Shown: piece by piece, positions 15,201 to 23,787 of the stretch
Layout of the letters: each line of letters opens with the position of its first letter
Position numbering within the stretch: the first letter of the stretch is position 1
Assembly (NCBI GenBank): GCA_036657595.1
Contig: JAVXFZ010000041.1
Span: forward strand, 1-23,891
DNA from: Odoribacter sp036657595
GTDB lineage: Bacteria; Bacteroidota; Bacteroidia; Bacteroidales; Marinifilaceae
Length of the DNA stretch: 23,891 bases
Reading direction: 5' to 3'
Translations under genes and position numbers: made by a program
Notes under the pieces: generated by a model
What the model was told of the DNA's origin: nothing
The model's input: the letters and a program-made list of their open reading frames with translations, nothing else
Databases searched by the model: none

Positions 15201-16430
15201 TTACTTTCCCCATAAAACGATCAGATGAAGGATCGTCTGCATCGCTTTATTCATTGTATCTAACGAACAATATTCATATTTACCGTGGAAATTCATTCCA
15301 CCGGTAAACAAGTTTGGGCAAGGTAGTCCCATATACGACAAACGGGCACCATCCGTACCGCCCCGAATGGGACGAACCAATGGCACCACACCTGCCTCTT
15401 TCATTGCTTGTAGGGCTTTATCAATCACTTCCGGATAAGGTTCCACCATCTCACGCATATTATAATATTGGTCTTTCAACTCCAATTTAATCACGTCCTC
15501 TCCGTATTTCTCAGTCAAAAAGGCAACAGCAGTCGTGATAAAATGTTTTTTCATCTCAAATTTCTCGCGGGAATGATCACGGATGATATATTCCATTGAA
15601 GCATTTTCTACCGCTCCTGAGATACCGATCAGGTGATAAAATCCCTCATACCCTTCCGTATGTTCCGGACGTTGACACACAGGCAACAAGGAATTTAATT
15701 CCGTCACTACCTGCAATGCATTGATCATTTTATCTTTGGCATATCCCGGATGGATATTACGTCCCTGCACCGTGATTTTGGCACTTGCCGCATTGAAGTT
15801 CTCATATTCCAATTCTCCCTCAAATCCACCATCCACGGTATAAGCAAATTGAGCTCCAAAACGCTTCACATCAAAAAAATCTACTCCCTTTCCGATTTCC
15901 TCATCGGGAGTAAATCCGATCCGGATCTTCCCGTGTTTGATTTCCGGATGTTGCATCAAATATTCGGTAGCAGCCATTATTTCAGCCACACCGGCTTTAT
16001 CATCCGCACCCAGCAAAGTTGTACCATCAGTTGTGATTAAAGTATGACCTTTAAAAAATGATAATTCAGGAAAATCAGCCACAGTCATCATCAGATCGGC
16101 ATTCAAGCGAATATCCCGCCCGTCATAGTTTTCAATCACCTGAGGTTTGATGCCTTTTCCGCTCATATCGGGACTCGTATCAACGTGAGCAATAAATCCA
16201 ATTACAGGACGATTTTCATATCCCGGTGTTGCCGGAATAGTGCCCATCGTATAACCATAATTACCAAATTCTACTTCCTGTAAGCCAAATGCCTTCATTT
16301 CTTCAGCCAAATATTTCAACAGGATTAATTGTTTATCCGTAGAAGGATAGTCTTTACTTTCGGGATCGCTCTGGGTATCAAAATCCACGTATCTCAAAAA
16401 GCGTTCTTTCAATTCCATCATTTCATTCAT
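15201..16430 (-). CDS. pepT: Peptidase T, tripeptide aminopeptidase
   Basis: PepT is a cytoplasmic di-zinc M20B peptidase that removes the N-terminal residue from tripeptides. The 409-residue length is typical. Metal and catalytic residues are visible: His82 and Asp84 in AHVDTSPD, Asp143 in LLGADDKAG, Glu177-Glu178 in PDEE, Asp200 in TVDGG and His382 in NFHGKYE; RPIRGGTDGARLS (353-365) is the substrate-binding stretch. The first in-frame ATG after a stop is at 16430, but family members begin near MELKERFL, so Met5 (16418) may be the true start. It lies 97 bp downstream of the OPT transporter on the same strand, with a hairpin and two mini-cistrons in between, suggesting a shared peptide-use unit. 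Confidence 0.96.
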   Translation of the reverse strand: MNEMMELKERFLRYVDFDTQSDPESKDYPSTDKQLILLKYLAEEMKAFGLQEVEFGNYGYTMGTIPATPGYENRPVIGFIAHVDTSPDMSGKGIKPQVIENYDGRDIRLNADLMMTVADFPELSFFKGHTLITTDGTTLLGADDKAGVAEIMAATEYLMQHPEIKHGKIRIGFTPDEEIGKGVDFFDVKRFGAQFAYTVDGGFEGELEYENFNAASAKITVQGRNIHPGYAKDKMINALQVVTELNSLLPVCQRPEHTEGYEGFYHLIGISGAVENASMEYIIRDHSREKFEMKKHFITTAVAFLTEKYGEDVIKLELKDQYYNMREMVEPYPEVIDKALQAMKEAGVVPLVRPIRGGTDGARLSYMGLPCPNLFTGGMNFHGKYEYCSLDTMNKAMQTILHLIVLWGK

Positions 16431-16457
16431 TTATTCATTCATTTCATTTATTCATTC
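16426..16457 (-). repeat. 15-bp direct repeat making two three-codon mini-cistrons before pepT
   Basis: On the minus strand GAATGAATAAATGAA occurs at 16457-16443 and again at 16440-16426. The copies generate ATG-AAT-AAA-TGA (16455-16444) and ATG-AAT-GAA-TAA (16442-16431); the second ends directly against the pepT ATG at 16430. Confidence 0.75.
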
Positions 16458-16468
16458 GTTAAATGATC

Positions 16469-16502
16469 CATTCGTTGAGCATTACAAACAGCTCAACGAA
16501 TG
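16469..16502 (-). terminator. 12-bp intercistronic hairpin between OPT gene and pepT
   Basis: CATTCGTTGAGC (16469-16480) and GCTCAACGAATG (16491-16502) form a perfect 12-bp stem with a 10-nt loop, about 26 bp after the transporter stop. No T-run follows on the minus strand, so it may act as an RNA stabiliser or a leaky terminator. Confidence 0.5.
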
Positions 16503-16527
16503 AACCGAACAGAGGAATAGGTCATTC

Positions 16528-18495
16528 TCAAGCCTCTTCTTTGGCTCTCAATGAATCCCAAATAAAGTAGCCGATGATAGCAATATACATCACAACAGCA
16601 AGGTATTCGGCACCGCTCCAGGCAGTGTACCAATCGGCACCGGCATATTTCAAAATAGCACTGATCACGCCCATCAAGGCTCCACCGGCAATAAATCCGG
16701 AGGCAATCAGAGTTCCTCTTTCTTTGCGCATTTTATTGATCCGTTCTTCTTTGCTACGAGTAGAAATATACCAACTCACCAAACCACCGATCAACAGTGG
16801 AGTGTTCAACTCCAACGGGATGAACATCCCCAAAGCAAATGCCAATGCAGGTACACCAATCATCGTGAGAATAAGTGCTAAAACAGCACCTGCAAAATAG
16901 AGCATCCACGGCGTTGCTCCACCTTCCATCAGGGGACGAATGACTGCCGCCATTGCATTTGCCTGCGGAGCAACAAGGGCTCCCTCACCGACAAAGCCGT
17001 AGGTTTGGTTAAGAATCATCATTACACCGGCAACTGTAGCGGCTGCTACAACTGTTCCGAGAAACTTCCATTTCTCTTGATTAGCAGGAGTTGTCCCGAT
17101 CCAATAACCGATTTTCAAATCAGTGATAAAGCCTCCTGCCATTGATAAAGCCGTACAAACCACTCCACCGATAATCATAGATGCCATCATACCACTCGTA
17201 CCACTTAATCCGGCACTGACCAAAACCAAAGAGGCAAGTATCAAAGTCATCAAGGTCATCCCCGATACAGGATTTGAGCCCACAATGGCAATAGCATTAG
17301 CGGCTACCGTGGTAAATAGAAAAGAGATAATGAAGACGATGAGAATAGCAACGATCGTTTGGAAAAGATTCCCCAATACACCAAATTGAAAAAACAAGAA
17401 GGTGGTAAACAGCGTTGCCAACAATCCCGTTAGGATCAGTTTCATTGATATATCACGCTGTGTACGTTCGACAACTTCATCGCTGCCTTTCTTGCCACCA
17501 AGTTCTTTTACTGCCAGTCCCAACGCCTGGCGGATAATGCCGGACGATTTAATGATCCCGATAATACCGGCCATCGCGATACCGCCAATACCGATATGTC
17601 GGGCGTAATTCGTAAATATCTGCTCGGGAGACATATCCCGCAACAAGAGTGTCACCCCCTCGCCCACAGCGATGGTCTGTCCGTCCGCAAAGTAACTCAG
17701 GAAAGGAATCAGTACAAACCAAACGGTGAACGAACCCGCACAAATGATCGCAGCATATTTCAATCCGATAATATATCCGAGTCCCAATACCGCAGCACCG
17801 GTATTGACTTTAAATACCAATTTCATTTTTTCAGCAAGCATCTCGCCACATCCAATGATTCGGGTGGAAATTGTTTCTGTCCACCAACCAAAGGTGCTGA
17901 TAAAAAAGTCGTACAATCCACCGATCAGTCCACTCACTGCCAATAGTTTTGCCTGATTGCCTTTTTTCTCACCCGATACGAGAACTTCAGTTGTCGCCGT
18001 GGCTTCAGGGAAAGGATATTTCCCGTGCATATCTTTGACGAAATATTTCCGGAAAGGGATTAACATCAGGATACCCAGCAAACCACCAAAAAGAGAGGAG
18101 AGAAATATCTGATAAAATTGGACTTCTATCCCTAAAATATAAAGGGCAGGTAGAGTAAAAATAGCTCCGGCAACAATAACACCTGAACTCGCGCCGATGG
18201 ATTGAATGATGACATTTTGCCCAAGCATATTGTTTCGTTTCAATACATTGCCCACGCCGACAGCAATAATGGCTATCGGTATAGCGGCTTCAAATACTTG
18301 CCCTACCTTTAAACCAAGATAAGCTGCCGCTGCCGAAAAGATGATCGCCATAATAATACCAAACACGACCGAATAGACGGTCACCTCTTTCGGCTTCGTA
18401 TTTGCCGGCATTATGGGGATATACTCCTCGCCCGGTTTCAGTTCCCGATACGCATTTTCGGGCAACGAATTGTTTTTTTGTTCTTCTTGTTCCAT
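16528..18495 (-). CDS. OPT-family oligopeptide transporter
   Basis: This is a 655-residue inner-membrane transporter with roughly 14-15 hydrophobic segments from about residue 38 to the end. The OPT signature GKYPFPEATATTEVL is at 158-172, preceded by an amphipathic N-terminus with GEEYIPIMPANTKP at 22-35, typical of bacterial OPT proteins. The family imports peptides, probably by proton symport; some OPT members move metal chelates, so the substrate is inferred. The pairing with pepT directly downstream supports peptide uptake followed by cytoplasmic cleavage. The start ATG is at 18495-18493, close to a candidate promoter, and no upstream gene shares the transcript. Confidence 0.95.
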   Translation of the reverse strand: MEQEEQKNNSLPENAYRELKPGEEYIPIMPANTKPKEVTVYSVVFGIIMAIIFSAAAAYLGLKVGQVFEAAIPIAIIAVGVGNVLKRNNMLGQNVIIQSIGASSGVIVAGAIFTLPALYILGIEVQFYQIFLSSLFGGLLGILMLIPFRKYFVKDMHGKYPFPEATATTEVLVSGEKKGNQAKLLAVSGLIGGLYDFFISTFGWWTETISTRIIGCGEMLAEKMKLVFKVNTGAAVLGLGYIIGLKYAAIICAGSFTVWFVLIPFLSYFADGQTIAVGEGVTLLLRDMSPEQIFTNYARHIGIGGIAMAGIIGIIKSSGIIRQALGLAVKELGGKKGSDEVVERTQRDISMKLILTGLLATLFTTFLFFQFGVLGNLFQTIVAILIVFIISFLFTTVAANAIAIVGSNPVSGMTLMTLILASLVLVSAGLSGTSGMMASMIIGGVVCTALSMAGGFITDLKIGYWIGTTPANQEKWKFLGTVVAAATVAGVMMILNQTYGFVGEGALVAPQANAMAAVIRPLMEGGATPWMLYFAGAVLALILTMIGVPALAFALGMFIPLELNTPLLIGGLVSWYISTRSKEERINKMRKERGTLIASGFIAGGALMGVISAILKYAGADWYTAWSGAEYLAVVMYIAIIGYFIWDSLRAKEEA

Positions 18496-18528
18496 AAGTT
18501 TTTATAATGATTGATCTGATTTTACATC

Positions 18529-18536
18529 CAAAAGTA
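18529..18536 (-). promoter_or_regulatory. Candidate -7 element for the OPT-pepT unit
   Basis: TACTTTTG on the minus strand matches TAnnTTTG and would give a leader of about 25 nt. No clear -33 box accompanies it. Confidence 0.4.
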
Positions 18537-18593
18537 ATCATTTAAATGAAAAGTTTAAAAATTATAGCTAAAAATACAATCTCGAAGGCAGAA

Positions 18594-18625
18594 TTTGTTT
18601 TTCCAATTTATTATTATTAATTTTA
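18594..18625 (+). promoter_or_regulatory. Candidate promoter of the secreted metallopeptidase gene
   Basis: TTTG at 18594-18597, a 20-nt spacer and TAATTTTA at 18618-18625 match the Bacteroidota consensus except for the last base of the -7 box. Confidence 0.45.
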
Positions 18626-18651
18626 ACAGCAATTTATAATCAATCATTCTT

Positions 18652-20673
18652 ATGAGAAACGGTATCCTTTTAAAGTCATCTTGTATACTTTTCTGTTTAG
18701 TCGCCGGACTGAGTGCTTCGGCAAAAATTCCCGAAACGACGATTAAGGCAACAGTGAGTGCAATATGCGGTCAACACAAAACGGATCGCACAGAAGTAGA
18801 AAAAGGAGTTCGGCAAGTAGCTTTTCTTTGGCAATCAAAGGACGGCAATGAGTCGGAATTTTTGGAATTTTGTGCACAGCAATACATCAGTGATCCGATC
18901 ATCAAAGAGCGGATTTTCCAAAAAGTAAGCCGTTATTTGGAAGCATTATGGGGTCACGCCAATGAAACCAGTTTGCAATTGCAATTGAACTTACACGAAG
19001 ACAACGGACCGTTAGACAATATAGACGCAATGTTCGGAGCATATAGTCCGGGAGCACATTTAATCAACGATTTCTATGCTAATAAGATCGGATTTATTAT
19101 AGCTCTGAATTTTCCCAAGCGCACGTTAGCGGAGAAAGAGGAATTAGCGACCAACCGTTTAGGCTGGGCATACGCACGATTGGGCGACCTATTCACCGAA
19201 CGCATTCCGGCAGAATTAGTTCAAGCACGGGTGAAAGCCGAAAGCGATGCAGACGTATACATTTCCGCCTATAATATATATATGGGGCACGTCACAGATA
19301 GCAGCGGAGCGAAACTCTTCCCAGAAGACCGTATTTTACTTTCTCATTGGAATTTACGCGATGAAATCAAAGCAAATTACAGTCTCGAAAAAATGGGTAA
19401 GGAGAAACAAGATGTAGTGTATCAGGTGATGAAACGTATTATCTCACAGGAAATACCGGTAGAGGTTATTAATTCAGGAAAGTACGATTGGAATCCCTAT
19501 ATGAACACCTTATCAGAAGGGAAAAAAGCTATCATCGGTCATCCTGAAGCCACAGAACGTTACCGTATGATGTTGAATAATTTCCACGCAATGCAGGCAA
19601 TTGATCACTATACGGACAATACATTTCTCGACCGAAAATTTAACGATGAAATGGAAGTTTCATTAGTGAAGGCTCGTGCTTTGTTTGAACAACTACTCAC
19701 ATCGCCTCAACTAAAGCAGGTAGGTGAATTAATTGCACAACGGTTAGGACGTCCTCTGCAAGCTTACGATATTTGGTACGATGGTTTTAAAGCCCGTAGC
19801 GGATTAGATGAAACAAAATTAGATGCCGAAACTCGCCGTTTATATCCGAATGCAGCGGCAATGCAAGCACAGTTGCCTCAACTATTGTGCCGGCTCGGCT
19901 TCACTTCAGAGCGAGCAAAGTGGATATGCGATCGAATTGCCGTAGATGCAGCACGTGGCTCTGGGCACGCTTGGGGAGCCACAATGAAAGGGCAAAAGTC
20001 ACACTTACGTACCCGCATTCCAGCCACCGGTATGGATTACAAAGGATATAACATTGCCGTACACGAATTTGGACACAATGTTGAACAAACGCTGTCACTC
20101 TACAATATTGACCATTTCTTAATGGCAGGCGTACCGAATACGGCTTTCACTGAAGCCTTGGCTTTTATATTTCAGAAGCGTGATCTGCAACTATTGGGTA
20201 TAGAAGATACCAACCCGTATAAAGCAGACTTAGAGGTGTTAGATAAATTTTGGAGTACTTATGAAATTATGGGTGTATCAATGCTGGATATTTCGGTATG
20301 GGAATGGATGTATGCACACCCCAATGCCACACCCGAAGAGTTGCGGGAGGCTGTCATCCAACTCTCAAAAGAGGTTTGGAATCGCTATTTCAGTCCCGTA
20401 TTCGGCGTGAAAGACGAACCCATTTTAGGGATTTATTCCCATATGATCAGTTACCCACTCTATCTTTCGGCTTATGCTTTCGGTCAGATCATTGACTTTC
20501 AGGTGGACAATTATATTTCGACCCGCGATTTTGCTACGGAAGTAGATCGGATGTATCGACTTGGTCGCCTCACCCCCGATCAATGGATGATTCAAGCTAC
20601 GGGAAAACCTTTGAGTGTCGAAGCTATGCTCAAAGCCGTCAGTGACGTTAAATTTCTCATCTATTTTCAATAG
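18652..20673 (+). CDS. Secreted HExxH zinc metallopeptidase, family not assigned
   Basis: This 673-residue protein has a signal peptide (residues 1-24, cleavage after ASA) and no lipobox. The zinc site is HEFGH at 471-475, with a likely third ligand Glu501 in TEALAFIF, the glutamate-zincin arrangement. Downstream, YSHMISYPLYLSAYAFG (595-611) resembles the His/Tyr substrate-binding segment of M3-type peptidases, and the long helical N-terminal half fits that fold, but I cannot place it in a named family. It should cleave peptides in the periplasm or outside the cell. It is a single gene with its own promoter, divergent from OPT-pepT and ending 13 bp from the VWA gene, so it could supply peptides to the OPT system. 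Confidence 0.8.
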   Translation: MRNGILLKSSCILFCLVAGLSASAKIPETTIKATVSAICGQHKTDRTEVEKGVRQVAFLWQSKDGNESEFLEFCAQQYISDPIIKERIFQKVSRYLEALWGHANETSLQLQLNLHEDNGPLDNIDAMFGAYSPGAHLINDFYANKIGFIIALNFPKRTLAEKEELATNRLGWAYARLGDLFTERIPAELVQARVKAESDADVYISAYNIYMGHVTDSSGAKLFPEDRILLSHWNLRDEIKANYSLEKMGKEKQDVVYQVMKRIISQEIPVEVINSGKYDWNPYMNTLSEGKKAIIGHPEATERYRMMLNNFHAMQAIDHYTDNTFLDRKFNDEMEVSLVKARALFEQLLTSPQLKQVGELIAQRLGRPLQAYDIWYDGFKARSGLDETKLDAETRRLYPNAAAMQAQLPQLLCRLGFTSERAKWICDRIAVDAARGSGHAWGATMKGQKSHLRTRIPATGMDYKGYNIAVHEFGHNVEQTLSLYNIDHFLMAGVPNTAFTEALAFIFQKRDLQLLGIEDTNPYKADLEVLDKFWSTYEIMGVSMLDISVWEWMYAHPNATPEELREAVIQLSKEVWNRYFSPVFGVKDEPILGIYSHMISYPLYLSAYAFGQIIDFQVDNYISTRDFATEVDRMYRLGRLTPDQWMIQATGKPLSVEAMLKAVSDVKFLIYFQ

Positions 20674-20686
20674 CAGCATTAAATGC

Positions 20687-22402
20687 TCAAAATGTAGCTC
20701 CGTCAGCAATATGAGAAAAGTGGCGACGAAGCCACTGCACGAGGCGGGTGGTAACTTCAGGACCAGCGTAGGGAATAAATTCGTCGTACATATCCGATTG
20801 GTTGAAATTTGAAATCCCGATGGAAAGAACGATTACTCCTTCGCGTTGCGCCTCGCGAACGTGTTCGCGAACGTGTTCACGAGGATCTTGCTGTCCGGTA
20901 GCAGCAGTCGGTGTGCCATCGGATAAGACAAAGATTAGTTTATTTTGTGTCATCGTGCGAAATTTCCGGACAGCATAGGCGATAGCAAAACCATCAGCAT
21001 TGACATACATTCCTTCTTGTGAGAATAATTTCTTGATTTCCAGTCGTTTTCCCGGCTCGTGAAATCGAACAATTTCCACCCGTCCCTGTCTTACTCGATG
21101 ACCATAAATAGAAAAACGAATATCCGGATTCGCTTCAAACGCTAATGCCAATGCTACCGACAGTACTAATTGCATTTCTAATTTATTTCCGTCTGCCATC
21201 GAACCGGATAGATCCAGTAGGATCACAATCTCCAACAAAGCCGATGGCGTGGGCATCTCTTCCAAAAATACATAAGGATTATATTTCACCTGATACAATT
21301 CATCCTCATCCAGTTCGCCGCTGTCTTGTCCATAGTACACGCACGACTTGTTCATCTTCGCCTGAAAGGTCAGAAAATTCAGTCGGATCTTAGCAGCCAA
21401 TTCCTTTGCCCGTCGCATTACCAAGGGATCTATCTCTCCATAAGGGGCATCTAACTCTCGATACCTTTCACCAACACCTCCCTGAGAACGTTTCTGGGGT
21501 CCACATCCCTCTCGCTCATCGGACGCAGGGAGTAAATCCAACGACCGACTTAAATCCTGAAAAAGATCGTCCAAAATCTTTACATCTATATCCACCGGTG
21601 CTCCCTCTACCTCCAAAGGCAAGTTCATCATCACCTTCGAATAATAATTAAACATTCGTTGATCGCTACCAGCCGGCGACACAAAACGGCTACTGATTTC
21701 ACGCGCCAACTCGACCACCCGTTGTGGCGATAAGGAACCAAAATCCGTCACCGTGTCTAATATAACGTCGATCCACTCTAAGCGACTCTTATGAGGTTGC
21801 AGACGCGCAACAAATATCGGATGATCAAGCAACTCCGGATAAAGAATTTTCGTTGCTATATAATTGTATCGTACATCGTCTAAATCTGTAAACTTTAGCT
21901 CACGTTCAGCCCGCAATGTAGCCAAGGTAAACACCATATTTCGGGCGGCATAGAGATAATCGTAATAACCCGGATACGCACGCACGAGCTTCGCTTCTAC
22001 CCGCCGATCTTCGATCAAATGAATAATATATCGTTCCTGATTTGTACAATGGTAAGCTTGAAAAATTCCCCGACTGTAACAGATATGTGCTAACTGATGA
22101 ATAAAAAATCCAAAAAATACCTTTGAACGGATTTTTTCAGATACCTTCAGCGACAAGATTTCGGAATCAATTATCACCTCCTTGAAATCAGTTGGATAAT
22201 TTACCTCCTTGGTATACAAAATACGCGGTAATTCGCCCGTCAGATGCAAAGCAATGCGCGCGCACACCGGCATCAGGCGATAAATATTGGCAGTCTCCGG
22301 AAAGTCCTTCTCCAATACCTCGAATGCCTCCGGAAAATTTCCCCACCAACTCTTCTCCAAAGCATTCCGCGCGTAAAGCACTTCTATCTCTTCCTGCATC
22401 AT
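20687..22402 (-). CDS. VWA-domain protein, CbbO/NorD-like partner of the MoxR-type ATPase
   Basis: The frame is open from a TTG at 22450, but the ATG at 22402-22400 comes one nucleotide after the ATPase stop codon (TGA-T-ATG), a classic coupling arrangement, so that start is preferred (571 residues). The C-terminal half is a von Willebrand A domain with an intact MIDAS, DLSGS at 397-401, and the later DGTPT (495-499). The N-terminal half is helical and contains FIHQLAH (HxxxH, 102-106) followed by EDRRVE at 131-136, a pairing also seen in NorD/CbbO-like proteins as I recall them. Such proteins work with AAA+ ATPases to mature or activate enzymes. The client here is unknown. Residues after about 290 include a charged, low-complexity linker. 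Confidence 0.85.
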   Translation of the reverse strand: MMQEEIEVLYARNALEKSWWGNFPEAFEVLEKDFPETANIYRLMPVCARIALHLTGELPRILYTKEVNYPTDFKEVIIDSEILSLKVSEKIRSKVFFGFFIHQLAHICYSRGIFQAYHCTNQERYIIHLIEDRRVEAKLVRAYPGYYDYLYAARNMVFTLATLRAERELKFTDLDDVRYNYIATKILYPELLDHPIFVARLQPHKSRLEWIDVILDTVTDFGSLSPQRVVELAREISSRFVSPAGSDQRMFNYYSKVMMNLPLEVEGAPVDIDVKILDDLFQDLSRSLDLLPASDEREGCGPQKRSQGGVGERYRELDAPYGEIDPLVMRRAKELAAKIRLNFLTFQAKMNKSCVYYGQDSGELDEDELYQVKYNPYVFLEEMPTPSALLEIVILLDLSGSMADGNKLEMQLVLSVALALAFEANPDIRFSIYGHRVRQGRVEIVRFHEPGKRLEIKKLFSQEGMYVNADGFAIAYAVRKFRTMTQNKLIFVLSDGTPTAATGQQDPREHVREHVREAQREGVIVLSIGISNFNQSDMYDEFIPYAGPEVTTRLVQWLRRHFSHIADGATF

Positions 22403-22403
22403 A

Positions 22404-23270
22404 TCAAAGAATTTGGACCAACGAGCGTGCCACCAACTGTTCCCCCGCAATCACGTAATTGGTTAGAATCACTTCCTCAACCACCTCTCGCAGTGAATAG
22501 CCTAATGGCAGATACGCTGCTGCATCCAACACCTGTCGTGTAGATAATGCCACTGTCAACGCCTCTTTCTGCTCCGCCTGCCTCAACAGGCGTGCAATCT
22601 CTGTCAACTTCCTTGCTACCATCGCATCCACGGTTGGATAGCGCGCCACAATTAAATCTGTTTCTTCCTCCGGCGAAAGATAGTCCAATTGTATTTTAAT
22701 AAATCGATCCTCGAATGCTGAATCTAATCGCTGTGTCGAAACATACGCAAAACCCGTATTTCCCGCCGCCACAAACAATACATCATCACCTTTATTATAG
22801 CGCACTCCCGAATCCTCGTCGTAGATATATGACTGCTTTCTGTCAAGAATAGTCATTAGAAAATTAGCTGCCACCATTGGGATACGTGTCAATTCGTCAA
22901 GAAAAATCAACGTCGGTTGAATCGCTGTGAAAGCTTTGAAAAACTCCGATCGAACCGCTGCCGTCCGCCCCTCCTCACCAATCACCAAACCTCCCACAAA
23001 CATCTTCTTCGGCTTAAATGCCTGTCCCATATCAAAACCAAAATACTCCATCCCCATCGCCTCCGCCAACTCCATCGCTACCGAAGACTTTCCACACCCC
23101 TTTGGTCCCAATAAAAAAGGATATTTCTTCAAATACAACGTGTGACATAAAAATTCCCACTTCCGTTGTGGAATACACAAATTACTCGTATGTTTCGGTG
23201 GCGTGAACGAAGAAGTACGAAAATCCGGAAACAAATTCTCCTCAAAAGTCAATCCTATTCTCTTTTCCAA
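22404..23270 (-). CDS. MoxR/CbbQ-type AAA+ ATPase
   Basis: This 288-residue single-domain AAA+ protein has Walker A GPKGCGKSS (55-63), Walker B LIFLDE (121-126), sensor-1 Asn171 in AAGNTG, an arginine-finger region FEDRF (186-190) and a sensor-2-like STRQ (243-246). Proteins of this type form hexamers that remodel a client with a VWA partner. The frame has no ATG before Walker A, and a TAA lies directly before the TTG at 23270, so translation must begin at a TTG (codon 1, 7 or 13); codon 1 is taken here. It is the first gene of a two-gene operon and is coupled to the VWA gene. The CbbQ/NorQ likeness is by eye. Confidence 0.88.
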   Translation of the reverse strand: MEKRIGLTFEENLFPDFRTSSFTPPKHTSNLCIPQRKWEFLCHTLYLKKYPFLLGPKGCGKSSVAMELAEAMGMEYFGFDMGQAFKPKKMFVGGLVIGEEGRTAAVRSEFFKAFTAIQPTLIFLDELTRIPMVAANFLMTILDRKQSYIYDEDSGVRYNKGDDVLFVAAGNTGFAYVSTQRLDSAFEDRFIKIQLDYLSPEEETDLIVARYPTVDAMVARKLTEIARLLRQAEQKEALTVALSTRQVLDAAAYLPLGYSLREVVEEVILTNYVIAGEQLVARSLVQIL

Positions 23271-23296
23271 TTATATTATTTTTTTATTTATCCTCA

Positions 23297-23304
23297 CAAA
23301 GATA
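23297..23304 (-). promoter_or_regulatory. Candidate -7 element for the ATPase-VWA operon
   Basis: TATCTTTG on the minus strand matches TAnnTTTG, about 26 nt before the TTG start. No clear -33 box is present. Confidence 0.45.
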
Positions 23305-23520
23305 AGAAATAAAACTGAGACTGAGTGTAGAACGCAGGAAGAAGGTTGTAAGAGAGCGATTTAGGCGGTAGTTTGAAACGAGAATGAAGCCAGAGGCGGC
23401 AGCGACCAATTTCATCAATGCGCTGATAAAATGGCATTAAACGACATAGACAAGTGAAGCGTTAAAAGAGGATTTCTACCACCGAACAAACCTTTCTATC
23501 TATTTCTAACAAAATATTTG

Positions 23521-23528
23521 CAAATATA
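23521..23528 (-). promoter_or_regulatory. Candidate -7 element pointing into the unexplained stretch
   Basis: TATATTTG on the minus strand matches TAnnTTTG and overlaps the 14-bp palindrome. It could start an RNA that runs through the GC-richer segment towards the ATPase gene. There is no clear -33 box, and the surroundings are A/T-rich, so chance is possible. Confidence 0.25.
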
Positions 23529-23787
23529 AATAAAAAAAACTAATTTTACTGTCTGTAAAGTGTATAATGAGTAAAAAATGAGATTTCAAAACAGTAGAAA
23601 AAGAATTGGCGTTTTTAGCAAGGGATTGAACTTGAAAAATGCAGTAAGAAAAGTGAGCTTTTCTACTATTTTTATGGCTGAAAATTTGGATGTTACAGAA
23701 AATAGTGCAAACACACCAAGCAGGCTATATATAACAATGCGCCCGCGCGTAATACATCTAATAAATAGCAACTTACAATACATTTCC

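Noticed and set aside
14329..15213. 294-codon minus-strand open frame opposite mmdB
   Set aside because: It is antisense to the conserved OadB pump and its sequence mirrors the GC-skewed codons of that gene; no motif or promoter supports it.
20675..20687. AGCATT-A-AATGCT inverted repeat as a terminator between the peptidase and VWA genes
   Set aside because: A 1-nt loop cannot form as drawn and no T-run follows.
22403..22450. TTG start of the VWA protein at 22450
   Set aside because: It would overlap the ATPase gene by 47 bp, while an ATG sits one nucleotide after the ATPase stop, the usual coupled arrangement.
23618..23634. tRNA T-arm-like sequence (AGGGATTGAACTT)
   Set aside because: No acceptor, D or anticodon arms can be drawn around it on either strand.
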